A stretch of 64,000 bases of DNA from Planctomycetota bacterium (GTDB lineage Bacteria; Planctomycetota; UBA1135; GCA-002686595): positions 1 to 64,000 of the forward strand of contig JADYYP010000024.1 in NCBI GenBank assembly GCA_020853575.1, given 5' to 3'. The notes beneath the pieces are model-generated. The model had not been told where the DNA came from and ran no database searches. It saw only the letters and a list, made by a program, of their open reading frames with translations. The position numbers were made by a program, and so were the translations under genes. Of this stretch, positions 53,037 to 62,309 are shown one piece after another; the first letter of the stretch is position 1, and every line of letters begins with the position of its first letter.

Positions 53037-54107
53037 CTACGCTGTCGCCACGCGCTCCGCGTGAACGAGGCGTGCCTCGATCGCCGCGCGCAACGCCTCG
53101 GGTGAGATCGCGCGCATGCAGCGCATGTGCGCGTCGCCGGTGAGCTCGCAGCGCTCGCGATGACACGGTCCGCACTCGAGCGGCACGCGCAGCGCCGTGG
53201 TCGACTGCGTGTGATCCGCGGTGTGCCGCGGGTCGGTCGGCCCGAACACCACCACGAGCGCCGCGCCCACGGCGTTCGCGACGTGCCGCGGACCGCTGTC
53301 GGTGGTGGCGACGACGCGCGCCAGCGAAGACAGCGCCGCCAACTCCCGCAGACCGGCCAGCGGCGCGGCGCAGGCGTGAGCGCGCGGAGCCAGCGCGCGC
53401 ACCTCGTCGAGCGCGGCCTCTTCCCCCGGGCCAGCGACGAGCACCACGGGCTGCGCGAGCCCGGCCAGCGCGTGGCCCCAGATCGTGCTCGACAGACTCT
53501 TCGCGCCGCCGGCTCGGCCGCCGACGTTGGCGAGCACGAACGCGGCGTCGCGGGACAGCCCGAAAGCCGCGAGCCGCGCTTCGGCCGCTCGCTGGGCATC
53601 CCGCGCGACCACCAGCCGCGGGCGCGGATCGCGGACGGTGCAGCCGGCCCAGTGCGCGAGCTCGATGCAACTCGCTCCGAAAGGCCGCGGCAGGTAGCGC
53701 GCTCCACGGCCGACACGTCCGATTCCGAGCGGTGCGCGACCGCGCTCGAGCGCCGGAGTCACCGCGTGCGTGAGCAGCCAGCCGCGCGCATCGCGCGCCG
53801 CGCCGATACGCCGCGGAATGCCCGCGGTCCAGGCCTGCCACGCACTGCGGAACGAATTGGTGAGCAGGAGCGCGAGGTCGTGCCCGCGCCAGGCGCGCGT
53901 GTCGCGCGCGTCGACGCGGCGCGCGCCCTCGAACACGCCATCGAAGAGCTCGAGCAGATGCGGAATCCCGGCGAGCGTGAGCTCGCCGTCGAGCTCGCGC
54001 ACGCGCTCGTGCACGCCGCGCAACGCGGGCTCCGCCATCACCAGATCCCCGAGCCAGTCCGGTACGCGCACCAGGACGCGCTCACGCGCAGCGAGGTGCG
54101 CGCTCAC
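53037..54107 (-). CDS. Glycosyltransferase family 9 (heptosyltransferase II-like)
   Basis: 356 residues with a GT-B fold. The N-terminus VRVPDWLGDLVMAEPALRG is the GT9 acceptor-side motif, and the C-terminal part has GPGEEAALDEV and VATTDSGPRHVANAVGAALVVVFGPTDP for ADP-heptose binding. A Cys-rich segment C-GPC-HRER-C...MRCM near the end is typical of heptosyltransferase II-type enzymes. The GTG start at 54107 overlaps the stop of the upstream GT9 gene (GTGA). The likely reaction is transfer of heptose from ADP-heptose to the LPS inner core. It is a paralogue of the preceding gene, so the two may add successive heptoses. Confidence 0.88.
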   Translation of the reverse strand: MSAHLAARERVLVRVPDWLGDLVMAEPALRGVHERVRELDGELTLAGIPHLLELFDGVFEGARRVDARDTRAWRGHDLALLLTNSFRSAWQAWTAGIPRRIGAARDARGWLLTHAVTPALERGRAPLGIGRVGRGARYLPRPFGASCIELAHWAGCTVRDPRPRLVVARDAQRAAEARLAAFGLSRDAAFVLANVGGRAGGAKSLSSTIWGHALAGLAQPVVLVAGPGEEAALDEVRALAPRAHACAAPLAGLRELAALSSLARVVATTDSGPRHVANAVGAALVVVFGPTDPRHTADHTQSTTALRVPLECGPCHRERCELTGDAHMRCMRAISPEALRAAIEARLVHAERVATA

Positions 54108-55141
54108 GCGCCAGCTCCCGCGAGCTTGCGCTCGAGCACGCTGGCGGCCGCGGCGAGCACCTGCTCGACCGTGACCAACTCCATGCAGCGGTGGTGACCG
54201 AGGGGACACTGACGCTGCGCGCACGGCGAGCATTCGAGCTCGACGCGCACGACTTCGGCCAGCTCGAGCGAGCTCGCGGTCAACTCGCGCACGTTGGGGC
54301 CCATGATCGTCACGCAGGGCACGTCGAACGCCGCCGCGACCCAGCGCGGGCCCGAATCACCGACCAACAAGAGCCGCGCGTCCGCGACCAGGGCCTTGAG
54401 CGTCTCGAGCGAACGCTCGAACTTGCCCAACGAGAGCGCACCGCGCCGCGAGGCCGCGCACACGGCGCCGATCAGGGCCTCCTCGCCCGGACCGCCGCTG
54501 ACGACCGCGCGCCATCCGCGCTCGTCGTACAGCCGGTCGAGCGCTGCGGCGAAACGCTCGGGGCGCCACAGTTTGGCCGCACCGAAGGCCGCGCCCGGAC
54601 AACACGCGACGTAGCCGCGCTCGAGGTCGACTCCGAGCTCGCGCAGCAGCGCGCGCTGGGCGTCGCGCACGCGCGGCCCCAGGTGCAGGCGCGGGTGGAG
54701 CGAGTCGACGTGGATGCCCGCCAGCCCCGCGACATCGCGCAGCAAGTGCGCGGTCGGGATCGGAGCGCGCCGTCCACCGATCGACGGTGGCACGACCGCG
54801 TGCGTCAACAACCAACGCCGCCCCGACAGGGCGCTGCCCATGCGCAACGGCACGCGCGCCTTCCACGCGCGCCACGCGGCGCCGAAGGAGTTCGAGAGCA
54901 GCAGCACCGCGTCAGGGCGCAGCTTGCGCAAGAGCGCGCTCTCCTCGCCACTGGCATGCGCGCGCAGGTGTGGCGCGAGCGGACCATCGTTCAGCAGCGG
55001 CGCGAGGTGCTTGCGCGCGAGCAACGTCACGCGCCCGAAATGCGGCGCGGTGAGCGCGGCCTCGAGCATCGGCGTCGCCATCACCAAGTCGCCGACCCAG
55101 TTCGGCACTTGGATCGCGAGGTGCTCGATGCGCGTGTTCAT
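54104..55141 (-). CDS. Glycosyltransferase family 9 (heptosyltransferase II-like)
   Basis: 345 residues. The GT9 start QVPNWVGDLVMATPMLEAAL, the ACCPGAAFGAAKLWRPERFAAAL segment of heptosyltransferase II, SGGPGEEALI and LLVGDSGPRWVAAAFDVPCVTIMGP are all present, with the Cys-rich tail ECSPCAQRQCPLGHHRCM. It should add ADP-heptose-derived heptose to the LPS core; the rfaE1-rfaE2 pair for making that donor is at 61821-63325. The ATG at 55141 overlaps the stop of the LPS kinase-like gene (ATGA). The stop overlaps the next GT9 gene. Confidence 0.92.
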   Translation of the reverse strand: MNTRIEHLAIQVPNWVGDLVMATPMLEAALTAPHFGRVTLLARKHLAPLLNDGPLAPHLRAHASGEESALLRKLRPDAVLLLSNSFGAAWRAWKARVPLRMGSALSGRRWLLTHAVVPPSIGGRRAPIPTAHLLRDVAGLAGIHVDSLHPRLHLGPRVRDAQRALLRELGVDLERGYVACCPGAAFGAAKLWRPERFAAALDRLYDERGWRAVVSGGPGEEALIGAVCAASRRGALSLGKFERSLETLKALVADARLLLVGDSGPRWVAAAFDVPCVTIMGPNVRELTASSLELAEVVRVELECSPCAQRQCPLGHHRCMELVTVEQVLAAAASVLERKLAGAGA

Positions 55142-56004
55142 GCCTGCGAGGACGCGTCGACGTGCCGCGGGACGTGCGCACGGATCGCCCGCGCCTTGGC
55201 GAGCACGTCGCGCGCGAAAGCGCGACGCTGCGCGCGGTCGGAGATGCGCCGCAAGTCGAGGTAGCGCGCCAAGAACCGCAGCCGCGCGCGGGCCGCGACA
55301 CCGGCGGGGCACGAGCTCTCGAGCGCCGCGATGTCCTTCACGAACCAGCGCCGTCGCGGGCGCGCCTCGCGCCGCGCGCGGCCGACGTCGACCAGCACCA
55401 GCCCGCGCTCGGTGACCAGCCAGTGCTCGAGATACAAGTCGCGGTGGTACCAGCCCAGACCGTGCATGCGCGCCGTGCTGCTCGCGAGCTCGGCGCCGAA
55501 GCGCTCCAGGGCGCGCCGCGGATCGTTGGCCAGCTCGCGGGCGAGCGTTGCGCGGTGCTCGACTGCCTCCATCCACAGCGCGCTGCGCCGGCGACGCAGC
55601 CACGAGCGCCCGCGCACTTCCTCACACCAGCCCAGGGCGCGCGGCACGTTCAAGCCGCATTGCGCCAGCTCGCGCAAGTTCTCGGCCTCGCGCCGCCCGG
55701 GAGTGCGCATGCGACCGATGTGGAACCAATCGTGCCAGGCATCGCCGCGAGCCCCGCGCTCGTAGCGCTTGACGATCAGGCTGGCGTCGCTCGGCCAGGC
55801 GAACGTGGCGCGCCCGGGGATCACGCGCAGCGGGCGACGCGGAACGAGCGCGAAGATGCGTTCGAGCGCGCGGTCGGGCGCCGCCAGCTCGGATTCGAGG
55901 TCGCGCTCGCACCAGCCGCGGCAGCGGCCGACGCGACGGGGATCCGCGAAGGGCGCATCCGCCGTGGGCTCGCCTCGCACAACGCTCGCACCCCATCCGG
56001 CCAT
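55138..56004 (-). CDS. Lipopolysaccharide kinase (InaA/WaaP-like)
   Basis: About 288 residues with a small kinase fold. Lys79 (LIVKRYER) fits the ATP-binding Lys, [12 protein letters not shown] carries the catalytic loop with Asp189, and VDVGRAR (Asp206) is the metal-binding site. WaaP-type enzymes phosphorylate LPS core heptose, which fits the two GT9 genes directly downstream. The start at 56004 (MAGWGASVV) was chosen as the nearest ATG upstream of the fold; an in-frame start at 56202 would add 66 residues that look unrelated. The gene is divergent from gdhA. Confidence 0.8.
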   Translation of the reverse strand: MAGWGASVVRGEPTADAPFADPRRVGRCRGWCERDLESELAAPDRALERIFALVPRRPLRVIPGRATFAWPSDASLIVKRYERGARGDAWHDWFHIGRMRTPGRREAENLRELAQCGLNVPRALGWCEEVRGRSWLRRRRSALWMEAVEHRATLARELANDPRRALERFGAELASSTARMHGLGWYHRDLYLEHWLVTERGLVLVDVGRARREARPRRRWFVKDIAALESSCPAGVAARARLRFLARYLDLRRISDRAQRRAFARDVLAKARAIRAHVPRHVDASSQA

Positions 56005-56243
56005 CGGCCACCATCGCACCAGTCGCGCGCCGGTGCTGCAACGGGCAAGAATGGCGGGCCATCCTGGCGGGCCGCGCCGGAAAGGAGTGCCGGGGGTTCT
56101 CAGAAGCCCTTCTCGACGCTCCAATCTTTGGCCCCGCATCTCCCTGGCGACCGACGTCTCGGCCGCCGACGCGATCGCGGCCCAACCCAACGTCAACCCC
56201 AAGAGCCTCGTCGGGCGCGCCCCGGAGTGAGGCTTCCACTGCC

Positions 56244-57527
56244 ATGTCGACCGCAGCTCCCGCTCAAGTCAAAGCACCGATGGACGAGTTCAACCCCTTC
56301 CAGGCCATGGCCCAGCGCTTCGACGCGGCCGCCGACAAGCTCGGTCTCGAAGATGGCCTGCGCGAGGTCCTGCGCACGCCGGACAAGGAGCTGACGGTCT
56401 CCATCCCCGTGACCATGGACAACGGCAAGCTGCGCGTGTTCACCGGCTACCGCGTGCAGCACAACTTCTCGCGCGGCCCGTGCAAGGGCGGCATCCGCTA
56501 CGCGCCCGACGTGCATCTCGACGAGGTGCGCGCGCTCGCGGCCTGGATGACCTGGAAGTGCTCGGTGGTCGACGTGCCCTTCGGCGGCGGCAAAGGCGGC
56601 GTGATCTGCGATCCGCGCCAACTCTCCAAGGGCGAGCTCGAGCGCATCACGCGCCGCTACACGGCCGGGATCATGGACATCCTCGGACCCGACCGCGACG
56701 TCCCCGCGCCGGACGTCAACACCAACGAGCAGACCATGGCCTGGCTGATGGACACCTGGTCGATGCACGTGCGCCGCACGGAAACCGCGATCGTCACCGG
56801 CAAGCCGCTGGCGCTCGGCGGCTCGAAGGGCCGCACCGAGGCCACCGGCCGCGGGGTGATGATCGCGACCCGTGAAGCGATGAAGAAGCTCGGCATGCGG
56901 CCGGAGAATTCGCGCGTGGTCGTCCAGGGCTCGGGCAACGTCGGTGGCATCGGAGCGATGATGCTGGCGCGCGAGGGCATGAAGGTGGTCTCGATCAGCG
57001 ACATCTACGGCGCGATCCACAACCCCAAGGGGCTCGACGTGCCCGACGTGCTGGCCTACCTCAAGCAGAACAAGAAGCTCGAGGGCTATCCCAAGGCGGA
57101 GCAAGTGCCCTCCAGCGCGCAGCTCGAGCTCGACTGCGACGTGCTCGTGCCGGCGGCGACCGAAAACCAGATCACCTCCAAGAACGCCGAGCGCATCAAG
57201 GCCAAGCTGATCGTCGAGGGCGCCAACGGCCCGACGACCGTGCTCGCCGACCAGATCCTCGAGAAGCGCGGCGTCACCGTCGTGCCGGACATCCTGGCCA
57301 ACGCCGGTGGCGTGACCGTGTCCTACTTCGAGTGGGTGCAAGACCGCGCGGGCTACTTCTGGACCGAGGAAGTCGTCAACTCGCGCCTCGAGCAGGTGAT
57401 GACCACCTCGTTCGCGGAAGTCGAGGCCACCGCGCGCAAGTACAACACCTCGCTGCGCATCGGCGCCTACATCCTGGCCGTCGGTCGCGTCGCCAACGTG
57501 TACCAGCTGCGCGGCACCTACGCCTGA
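56244..57527 (+). CDS. gdhA: Glutamate dehydrogenase (Glu/Leu/Phe/Val family), catalytic
   Basis: 427 residues. Interconverts glutamate and 2-oxoglutarate with NAD(P). All substrate and catalytic positions are present: Lys81 (GPCKGGIRY), Lys105 (WMTWKCS), catalytic Lys117 (FGGGKGG), Asp157 (PAPDVNTNE) and Ser in [12 protein letters not shown]. The Rossmann motif is [14 protein letters not shown]. Length fits the ~45-50 kDa hexameric class. Lys at 81 and the surrounding pocket favour glutamate over leucine. A likely intrinsic terminator follows at 57647-57684, so it may be transcribed separately from the paralogue downstream. Confidence 0.95.
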   Translation: MSTAAPAQVKAPMDEFNPFQAMAQRFDAAADKLGLEDGLREVLRTPDKELTVSIPVTMDNGKLRVFTGYRVQHNFSRGPCKGGIRYAPDVHLDEVRALAAWMTWKCSVVDVPFGGGKGGVICDPRQLSKGELERITRRYTAGIMDILGPDRDVPAPDVNTNEQTMAWLMDTWSMHVRRTETAIVTGKPLALGGSKGRTEATGRGVMIATREAMKKLGMRPENSRVVVQGSGNVGGIGAMMLAREGMKVVSISDIYGAIHNPKGLDVPDVLAYLKQNKKLEGYPKAEQVPSSAQLELDCDVLVPAATENQITSKNAERIKAKLIVEGANGPTTVLADQILEKRGVTVVPDILANAGGVTVSYFEWVQDRAGYFWTEEVVNSRLEQVMTTSFAEVEATARKYNTSLRIGAYILAVGRVANVYQLRGTYA

Positions 57528-57646
57528 GCTCGCGGAGCGATGAGGATACGAGCTCTCGGGAGCTTGGCTGCGCCGTCGCCCGCTGGGCGCCGGACGTGGA
57601 GAGCGTGATGCTACACGCTCTGTGAGAGCCAGGAGTCGGAGCACAC

Positions 57647-57684
57647 CGAGGCGCGTCCTGACCGGGGACGCGCCTCGCGCTTTT
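57647..57684 (+). terminator. Intrinsic terminator downstream of gdhA
   Basis: CGAGGCGCGTCC (57647-57658) pairs perfectly over 12 bases with GGACGCGCCTCG (57666-57677), with a 7-base loop, and is followed within 3 bases by TTTT (57681-57684). This is a typical Rho-independent terminator about 120 bases past the gdhA stop. Confidence 0.75.
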
Positions 57685-57766
57685 CCGCGAGGCTCGCCCG
57701 CGGAGCGCGCGCCAACGCCGCTCGCGCCACGCGGGAAGCAGCGCGCGCTCTGCTACGATCCGCGCC

Positions 57767-59062
57767 ATGGTCCAGCTGCAACAAATGTCCGCCACGACGC
57801 CCCCGCTCGACGCCGAGCGCCCGTTCGCGACGATGATGAGCCAGTTCGACGAGGCGGCGAAGCTGGCGGCGATCGATCCGGGCGAGTACGCCATCCTGCG
57901 CCACCCCGACCGCGAGATCGCGGTCTCGGTGCCGGTGCAGGACGAGCACGGTCACATCGAGGTCCTCGAGGGCTGGCGCGTGCAGCACAACGCGGGTCTA
58001 GGCCCCTACTGCGGACCGCTGCGGCTCGATCGCGAGCTCAAGCTCGACGATCTGCGCGCGCTGGCCGGGTGGATGACCTGGAAGTGCGCGCTCCTGGGCG
58101 TGCCCTTCGGCGGCGCCGCCGGCGGCATCAAGCTCGATCGCGACCAGGTCTCGAACGCGGTGCTCGAGCGCGCGGTGCGACGCTACGTCGCGAACCTGCA
58201 CGAGGTCATCGGTCCCGACCGCGACGTGTTCACGCCCGAGAAGGCGCGCGACGAGCGCGTCATGGGCTGGGTGATGGACACGGTGTCGATGCACGAGCGG
58301 CACACCACCAACGCCGTCGTCACCGGCAAGCCGCTGGTGCTGGGAGGCACGCGCCACCACGGCGACGCGACCGCCCAGGGGCTGCGCATGGTGCTGGCGC
58401 ACGCAGCGAAGCGTCACAAGCTCGGCCACGAACGCGGCGGGCCGTCGGTGATCATCCAGGGCGCCGGCATGGTTGGAGGCAACCTCGCGCGGCTCTTGCA
58501 GCAGGCCGATTGGCGCGTGATCGGGCTCTCGGACCTGAGCGGCGCTCTGTACCACCCGCACGGACTCGACGTCGCCGCGCTGCTCGAACGCCGCGGAGTG
58601 GCGGGCAATCTCGCCGATCTCAAGGGTGACTTCGAGCACACCAGCGACGCCGAGATGTTGGTGCGCCCGTGCGACGTGCTGGTGCCGTGCGCCGTGCCCA
58701 ACGCGCTCAGCAGCCGCAACGTCGAGCACCTCAAGGCTCAGTTGGTGGTCGAGGGCGCGCACGGCGCGGTCTCGACCGTCGCCGACGGCAGCCTGCGCGA
58801 GCGCGGCGTGCCGGTGGTGCCCGACATCCTGGCGCGCGGCGGCGAGACCATCGCGGGCTACTTCGAGTGGGTCCAAAACCGCATGGGATTCGCGTGGCAG
58901 GAAGGCGACGTGCTGCGCCGCCTCGAGCGCTTCCTCGGCGAGGCCTGGACGCGCGTCGTGCACGTCAGCGAAGAGCGCAAGGTGCCGCTGCGCACCGCGG
59001 CGCACATCGTGGCCGTGACGCGCGTCAGCGAGGCCGACCGACTGCGCGGCATCTACGCCTGA
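57767..59062 (+). CDS. GdhA paralogue lacking catalytic and substrate-binding residues (pseudoenzyme)
   Basis: 431 residues, collinear with GdhA over the full length. Four functional positions are changed: substrate Lys is Cys82 (GPYCGPLRL), catalytic Lys is Ala118 (FGGAAGG), catalytic Asp is Glu158 (FTPEKARDE) and the substrate Ser is Gly (RGGETIAGYFEW). Lys106, the Rossmann motif (VIIQGAGMVGGNLA), the hydrophobic core and the C-terminal RLRGIYA are kept. The frame is intact, so selection has preserved the protein without dehydrogenase activity. By analogy with the two-subunit glutamate dehydrogenase of Thermus, in which one subunit is regulatory, it may form mixed hexamers with GdhA and control it. 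This is inference. Confidence 0.88.
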   Translation: MVQLQQMSATTPPLDAERPFATMMSQFDEAAKLAAIDPGEYAILRHPDREIAVSVPVQDEHGHIEVLEGWRVQHNAGLGPYCGPLRLDRELKLDDLRALAGWMTWKCALLGVPFGGAAGGIKLDRDQVSNAVLERAVRRYVANLHEVIGPDRDVFTPEKARDERVMGWVMDTVSMHERHTTNAVVTGKPLVLGGTRHHGDATAQGLRMVLAHAAKRHKLGHERGGPSVIIQGAGMVGGNLARLLQQADWRVIGLSDLSGALYHPHGLDVAALLERRGVAGNLADLKGDFEHTSDAEMLVRPCDVLVPCAVPNALSSRNVEHLKAQLVVEGAHGAVSTVADGSLRERGVPVVPDILARGGETIAGYFEWVQNRMGFAWQEGDVLRRLERFLGEAWTRVVHVSEERKVPLRTAAHIVAVTRVSEADRLRGIYA

Positions 59063-59085
59063 GCGCGAATTCCGCGCGCGCGTGG

Positions 59086-59137
59086 AAAAAAAGCGCGGCG
59101 GGCGCTGCGGGCAGCACTTCCCGCTCGCCCCGCCGCG
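59086..59137. terminator. Long hairpin with A-tract between the gdhA paralogue and the SLC13 gene
   Basis: A long stem (59094-59104 with 59126-59137, one bulge, plus an inner GCGGG/CCCGC stem at 59107-59124) is preceded by seven A (59086-59092). Read on the minus strand this is a hairpin followed by T7, a classic terminator. On the plus strand it lacks a T-tract but could still slow polymerase after the gdhA paralogue. It may block antisense transcription. Confidence 0.5.
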
Positions 59138-59205
59138 GGAACGCCGCGCCGCGAAACCTATGCTCGGCCGCGGCGCGTGCTCGATAGAGTGCGCGTCCTC
59201 GTGCC

Positions 59206-61002
59206 ATGACCTGGGAAAGCTGGTTCACGCTCGCCGTGTTGGCGCTGATGGTGCTCGCCTTGGCGCGCAACATCGCCTCCGATCTGGCCATGATCGGCGT
59301 GGTCGCGGTGTTCATGACCGCCGGGCAGTTCTCGAGCAAGTTCCCCTCTCCGTCGAAGCTCGTCGCCGGGTTGGGCAATGAAGCGCTGGTCACGGTGCTG
59401 GTCCTGTACGTCGTGGTCAGCGGCCTGTCGCGCACCGGCGCGATGGAGCTCGTGACGCGCCCGCTGCTCGGCCGCCCCAAGGGCGTGGTCGGAGCGCAAC
59501 TGCGCCTGATGATCCCCTGCGCCGGCCTGTCGGCCTTCCTGAACAACACGCCGATCGTGGCGATGTTCATGCCGGTCGTGGCGGACCTGGCCAAGCGCTC
59601 GGGCATCTCGCCTTCCAAGCTCTTCATCCCGCTCTCGTTCGCCACCATCTTGGGCGGCATCTGCACGCTGATCGGCACCAGCACCAACATGGTGGTCTAC
59701 GGCCTGATCGTGGCCGAGACCGGCAAGCGCGACGCGCTCAACATGTTCGATCTCGCCTGGGTCGGGATCCCGTGCGCGATCGCGGGCATCGCCTTCCTGG
59801 CGCTGACGCACCGCTGGCTCTTGCCGGACCGCAAGCCGTCGATCTCGATCGGCGGAGACCCGCGCGAGTACACGGTCGAGATGGAGGTCGATCCGCAGAG
59901 CGGCTTGGTCGGACAGTCGATCGAGCAGGCCGGGTTGCGTGGCCTGCCCGGCATGTACCTGGCCGAGATCGAGCGCGAAGGCCGCATCCTGCCCGCGGTG
60001 GCCTCGACCGAGCAGTTGCGCGGCGGCGACCGACTGGTGTTCGTCGGCGTGGTCGACTCGATCGTCGACTTGCAGAAGATCCGCGGGCTGCGGCCGGCGA
60101 CCAATCAAGTCTTCAAGCTCGACGCGCCGCGCTCCGAGCGCTGCATGATCGAAGCGGTCGTGTCCAACCAGTGCCCGCTGGTCGGTCTGACCATCCGCGA
60201 CGGCAAGTTCCGCTCGGTCTACAACGCCGCGGTGATCGCCGTGGCGCGCTCGGGCGAGCGCCTGCGCCAGAAGATCGGGGACATCGTGCTCCAGGCCGGC
60301 GACACGCTGCTGCTCGAGGCGCACCCGACCTTCGCCGATCAACAGCGCAACTCGCGCGACTTCTTCCTGGTCTCGCGGCTCGAGGACTCGACGCCGCCGC
60401 GGCACGACAAGGCCTGGCTGGCGATCGCGATCCTGCTCGCCATGGTGGTCGTCGCGGGCTTCGAGTGGCTCTCGATGGTGCACGCGGGACTGATCGCCGC
60501 GGCGCTGATGCTGATCAGCGGTTGCTGCAACGCGAACGCGGCGCGCCGCAGCATCGACTGGGAAGTGCTGCTCACGATCGCGGCCGCGCTGGGCATCGGC
60601 GAGACGATGCGCAGCACGGGACTGGCCGACTCGATCGCCAAGAGCGCGATCGACGCCATCGGCGACCATCCATTCGCGGTGCTCGCCGGTGTCTACGGCG
60701 TGACCATGCTGCTCACCGAGGTGCTCAGCAACAACGCCACGGCCGCGCTGATGTATCCGATCGCGATGGCCACCGCGAAGTCGATGGGCCTCGACTTCCA
60801 CCCGTTCTTGATCGCGATCATGATCGCGGCCTCCTGCGGCTTCGCGACGCCCTTCGGCTACCAGACCAACCTGATGGTGTACGGGCCGGGCGGCTACAAG
60901 TTCACGGACTTCCTGCGCGTCGGCGTGTTGCTCGACCTGCTCGTGATGGGCGTCACTCTCGCGGTGCTGCCGCTGGTGTGGCCGCTGGTGCCGAGCGCCT
61001 GA
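59206..61002 (+). CDS. SLC13/DASS-type permease with two TrkA-C (RCK_C) domains
   Basis: A 598-residue transporter. Two membrane halves (about 5-205 and 405-595) carry the repeated motifs FLNNTPIVAMFMP, ILGGICTLIGTSTNM, VLSNNATAALMYP and CGFATPFGYQTNLMV. They flank a soluble centre (about 220-390) with two RCK_C-type domains (VGQSIEQAGLRGLPGMYLAEIER ... LRGGDRLVFVG and LVGLTIRDGKFRSVYNAAVIAVARSG ... LQAGDTLLLEA). Family members move dicarboxylates, sulfate or other anions with Na+ or H+. Substrate cannot be told. The gene ends at 61002, directly abutting the stop of the tauE/safE gene on the other strand. Confidence 0.9.
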   Translation: MTWESWFTLAVLALMVLALARNIASDLAMIGVVAVFMTAGQFSSKFPSPSKLVAGLGNEALVTVLVLYVVVSGLSRTGAMELVTRPLLGRPKGVVGAQLRLMIPCAGLSAFLNNTPIVAMFMPVVADLAKRSGISPSKLFIPLSFATILGGICTLIGTSTNMVVYGLIVAETGKRDALNMFDLAWVGIPCAIAGIAFLALTHRWLLPDRKPSISIGGDPREYTVEMEVDPQSGLVGQSIEQAGLRGLPGMYLAEIEREGRILPAVASTEQLRGGDRLVFVGVVDSIVDLQKIRGLRPATNQVFKLDAPRSERCMIEAVVSNQCPLVGLTIRDGKFRSVYNAAVIAVARSGERLRQKIGDIVLQAGDTLLLEAHPTFADQQRNSRDFFLVSRLEDSTPPRHDKAWLAIAILLAMVVVAGFEWLSMVHAGLIAAALMLISGCCNANAARRSIDWEVLLTIAAALGIGETMRSTGLADSIAKSAIDAIGDHPFAVLAGVYGVTMLLTEVLSNNATAALMYPIAMATAKSMGLDFHPFLIAIMIAASCGFATPFGYQTNLMVYGPGGYKFTDFLRVGVLLDLLVMGVTLAVLPLVWPLVPSA

Positions 61003-61824
61003 TCAGACGCGCTTCTCGGCGCGCGCGCGCCACACGTCCCAGGTCAGCCGCGCCGCCATCAGCACGAGCACGACCACCAACACCACGCGCGCGACCTCGC
61101 CCCAGCCCGGGCGGTGCACGGCCCACACCCCCAACACCGCGCCGATCAGCGCGATGCCGGTGAACGGCAACGCGGTCGGGACGTGGGCGGTCCCGTCGCG
61201 CAGGTGCAGATAGGCGGCCTGCACGGAATTGACCACGCTCATCGCCAGGCTGCAGGCGCGCGCCTCGAGATAGCTCATGTCGGAGAGCGTCAAGAACAGC
61301 GCGGGGATCACCAACAGACCGCCGCCGATGCCGAGCAGCGGTGCGAGGATGCCGCCGCCCACGCCGATCAGCAGGATCCACAGCACCTTGGTCGCGCTCA
61401 GCGCGACGCCCGCCGCGGCGCGCTCCTCGCCGCCGCCGTGCAGGCTCGAGATGCGGATCGCGGCCGCGACCAGCAGCAGCACGAACAACGCCTTCAGCGT
61501 GCGCGTGTCGATGCGCTTGCCGATCCAATAGCCGAGTTGCGCACCCGGCAATCCGCCGGCGACCAGCAACCCCACGACGGTCCAGTCGAGCGCCGAGTCC
61601 GCCTGCAGGAATTCGACGATGGTCGCCACCAAGGTCATCGAGAACACCACGACCAGCGAAGTGCCGATGGCCATCTGGAACGGCAGGCGCACCAGGTAGT
61701 GCAGGATCGGAACGGCGAACGTGCCGCCACCGATGCCGCTCAGGGTCGAGAGGAAAGCCGCGGCGAGCCAGGCGGCGAGCGACCAGAACGTCGGGCGGTA
61801 GCTCGGCTGCGGGGCCTCGCTCAC
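61003..61824 (-). CDS. TauE/SafE-family anion exporter, coupled to rfaE2
   Basis: A 273-residue membrane protein with about eight hydrophobic segments. Both TauE/SafE repeats carry their Gly-rich motifs: STLSGIGGGTFAVPIL in the first half and PLLGIGGGLLVIPAL in the second. Members export sulfite, sulfoacetate or other organic anions. The GTG start at 61824 overlaps the rfaE2 stop (GTGA), so it is translated with the heptose genes. Why a TauE/SafE permease should be linked to ADP-heptose synthesis is not clear. No sulfur-metabolism gene is adjacent. Confidence 0.88.
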   Translation of the reverse strand: MSEAPQPSYRPTFWSLAAWLAAAFLSTLSGIGGGTFAVPILHYLVRLPFQMAIGTSLVVVFSMTLVATIVEFLQADSALDWTVVGLLVAGGLPGAQLGYWIGKRIDTRTLKALFVLLLVAAAIRISSLHGGGEERAAAGVALSATKVLWILLIGVGGGILAPLLGIGGGLLVIPALFLTLSDMSYLEARACSLAMSVVNSVQAAYLHLRDGTAHVPTALPFTGIALIGAVLGVWAVHRPGWGEVARVVLVVVLVLMAARLTWDVWRARAEKRV

Positions 61825-62309
61825 GGGCGCTCCCCGCGCGATCGCGCGATCCACTCGCTACTCGAGCGCACCTTGGCGCCGCCACAGATCACGATCTCGA
61901 TCCCGAGCTCGGCATCGACCGCCGCTTCCGGCACGTTGTCCAGCGTGTAGTCGCCGCCCTTGGCGTGGACCGCGGGCGTGAGCTCGCGCAAGGTCGCCTC
62001 GAGCGTCGGCTCGGCGAACGATGTGACGTAGTCGACGCAACGCAGTGCGTGCACGAGCTCCGCGCGCTCCGCCAGCGGGATCAGCGGACGTCCCGCACCC
62101 TTCAACGCGCGCACGGACTCGTCCGTGTTGAGCGCGACGACCAGTAGATCGCCCTGCATCGCGGCGTCCTCGAGGTAGCGGACGTGCCCCACGTGCAACA
62201 AATCGAAACACCCGTTCGCGAGCACGACGCGCAGTCCGGGGGAGCGCTCGCGGAGGTGGCGCAGCTCGTGGGCGAGATCGTCGCGCTCCCACATCGACGC
62301 CGTGCTCAT
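61821..62309 (-). CDS. rfaE2: D-glycero-beta-D-manno-heptose 1-phosphate adenylyltransferase
   Basis: A 162-residue nucleotidyltransferase that makes ADP-heptose from heptose 1-phosphate and ATP for LPS core synthesis. The signature ANGCFDLLHVGHVRYLEDA (His39, His42) matches the HxGH of cytidylyltransferase-like enzymes, and the C-terminal part ends in VRSSSEWI, like the STT/S motif. It corresponds to the C-terminal domain of E. coli HldE. The start overlaps rfaE1 (ATGA). Confidence 0.92.
   Translation of the reverse strand: MSTASMWERDDLAHELRHLRERSPGLRVVLANGCFDLLHVGHVRYLEDAAMQGDLLVVALNTDESVRALKGAGRPLIPLAERAELVHALRCVDYVTSFAEPTLEATLRELTPAVHAKGGDYTLDNVPEAAVDAELGIEIVICGGAKVRSSSEWIARSRGERP

Noticed and set aside
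56005-56202. Extended N-terminus of the LPS kinase-like protein
   Set aside because: The extra residues from a start at 56202 do not resemble the family, and the stretch probably holds the promoters for this operon and gdhA.
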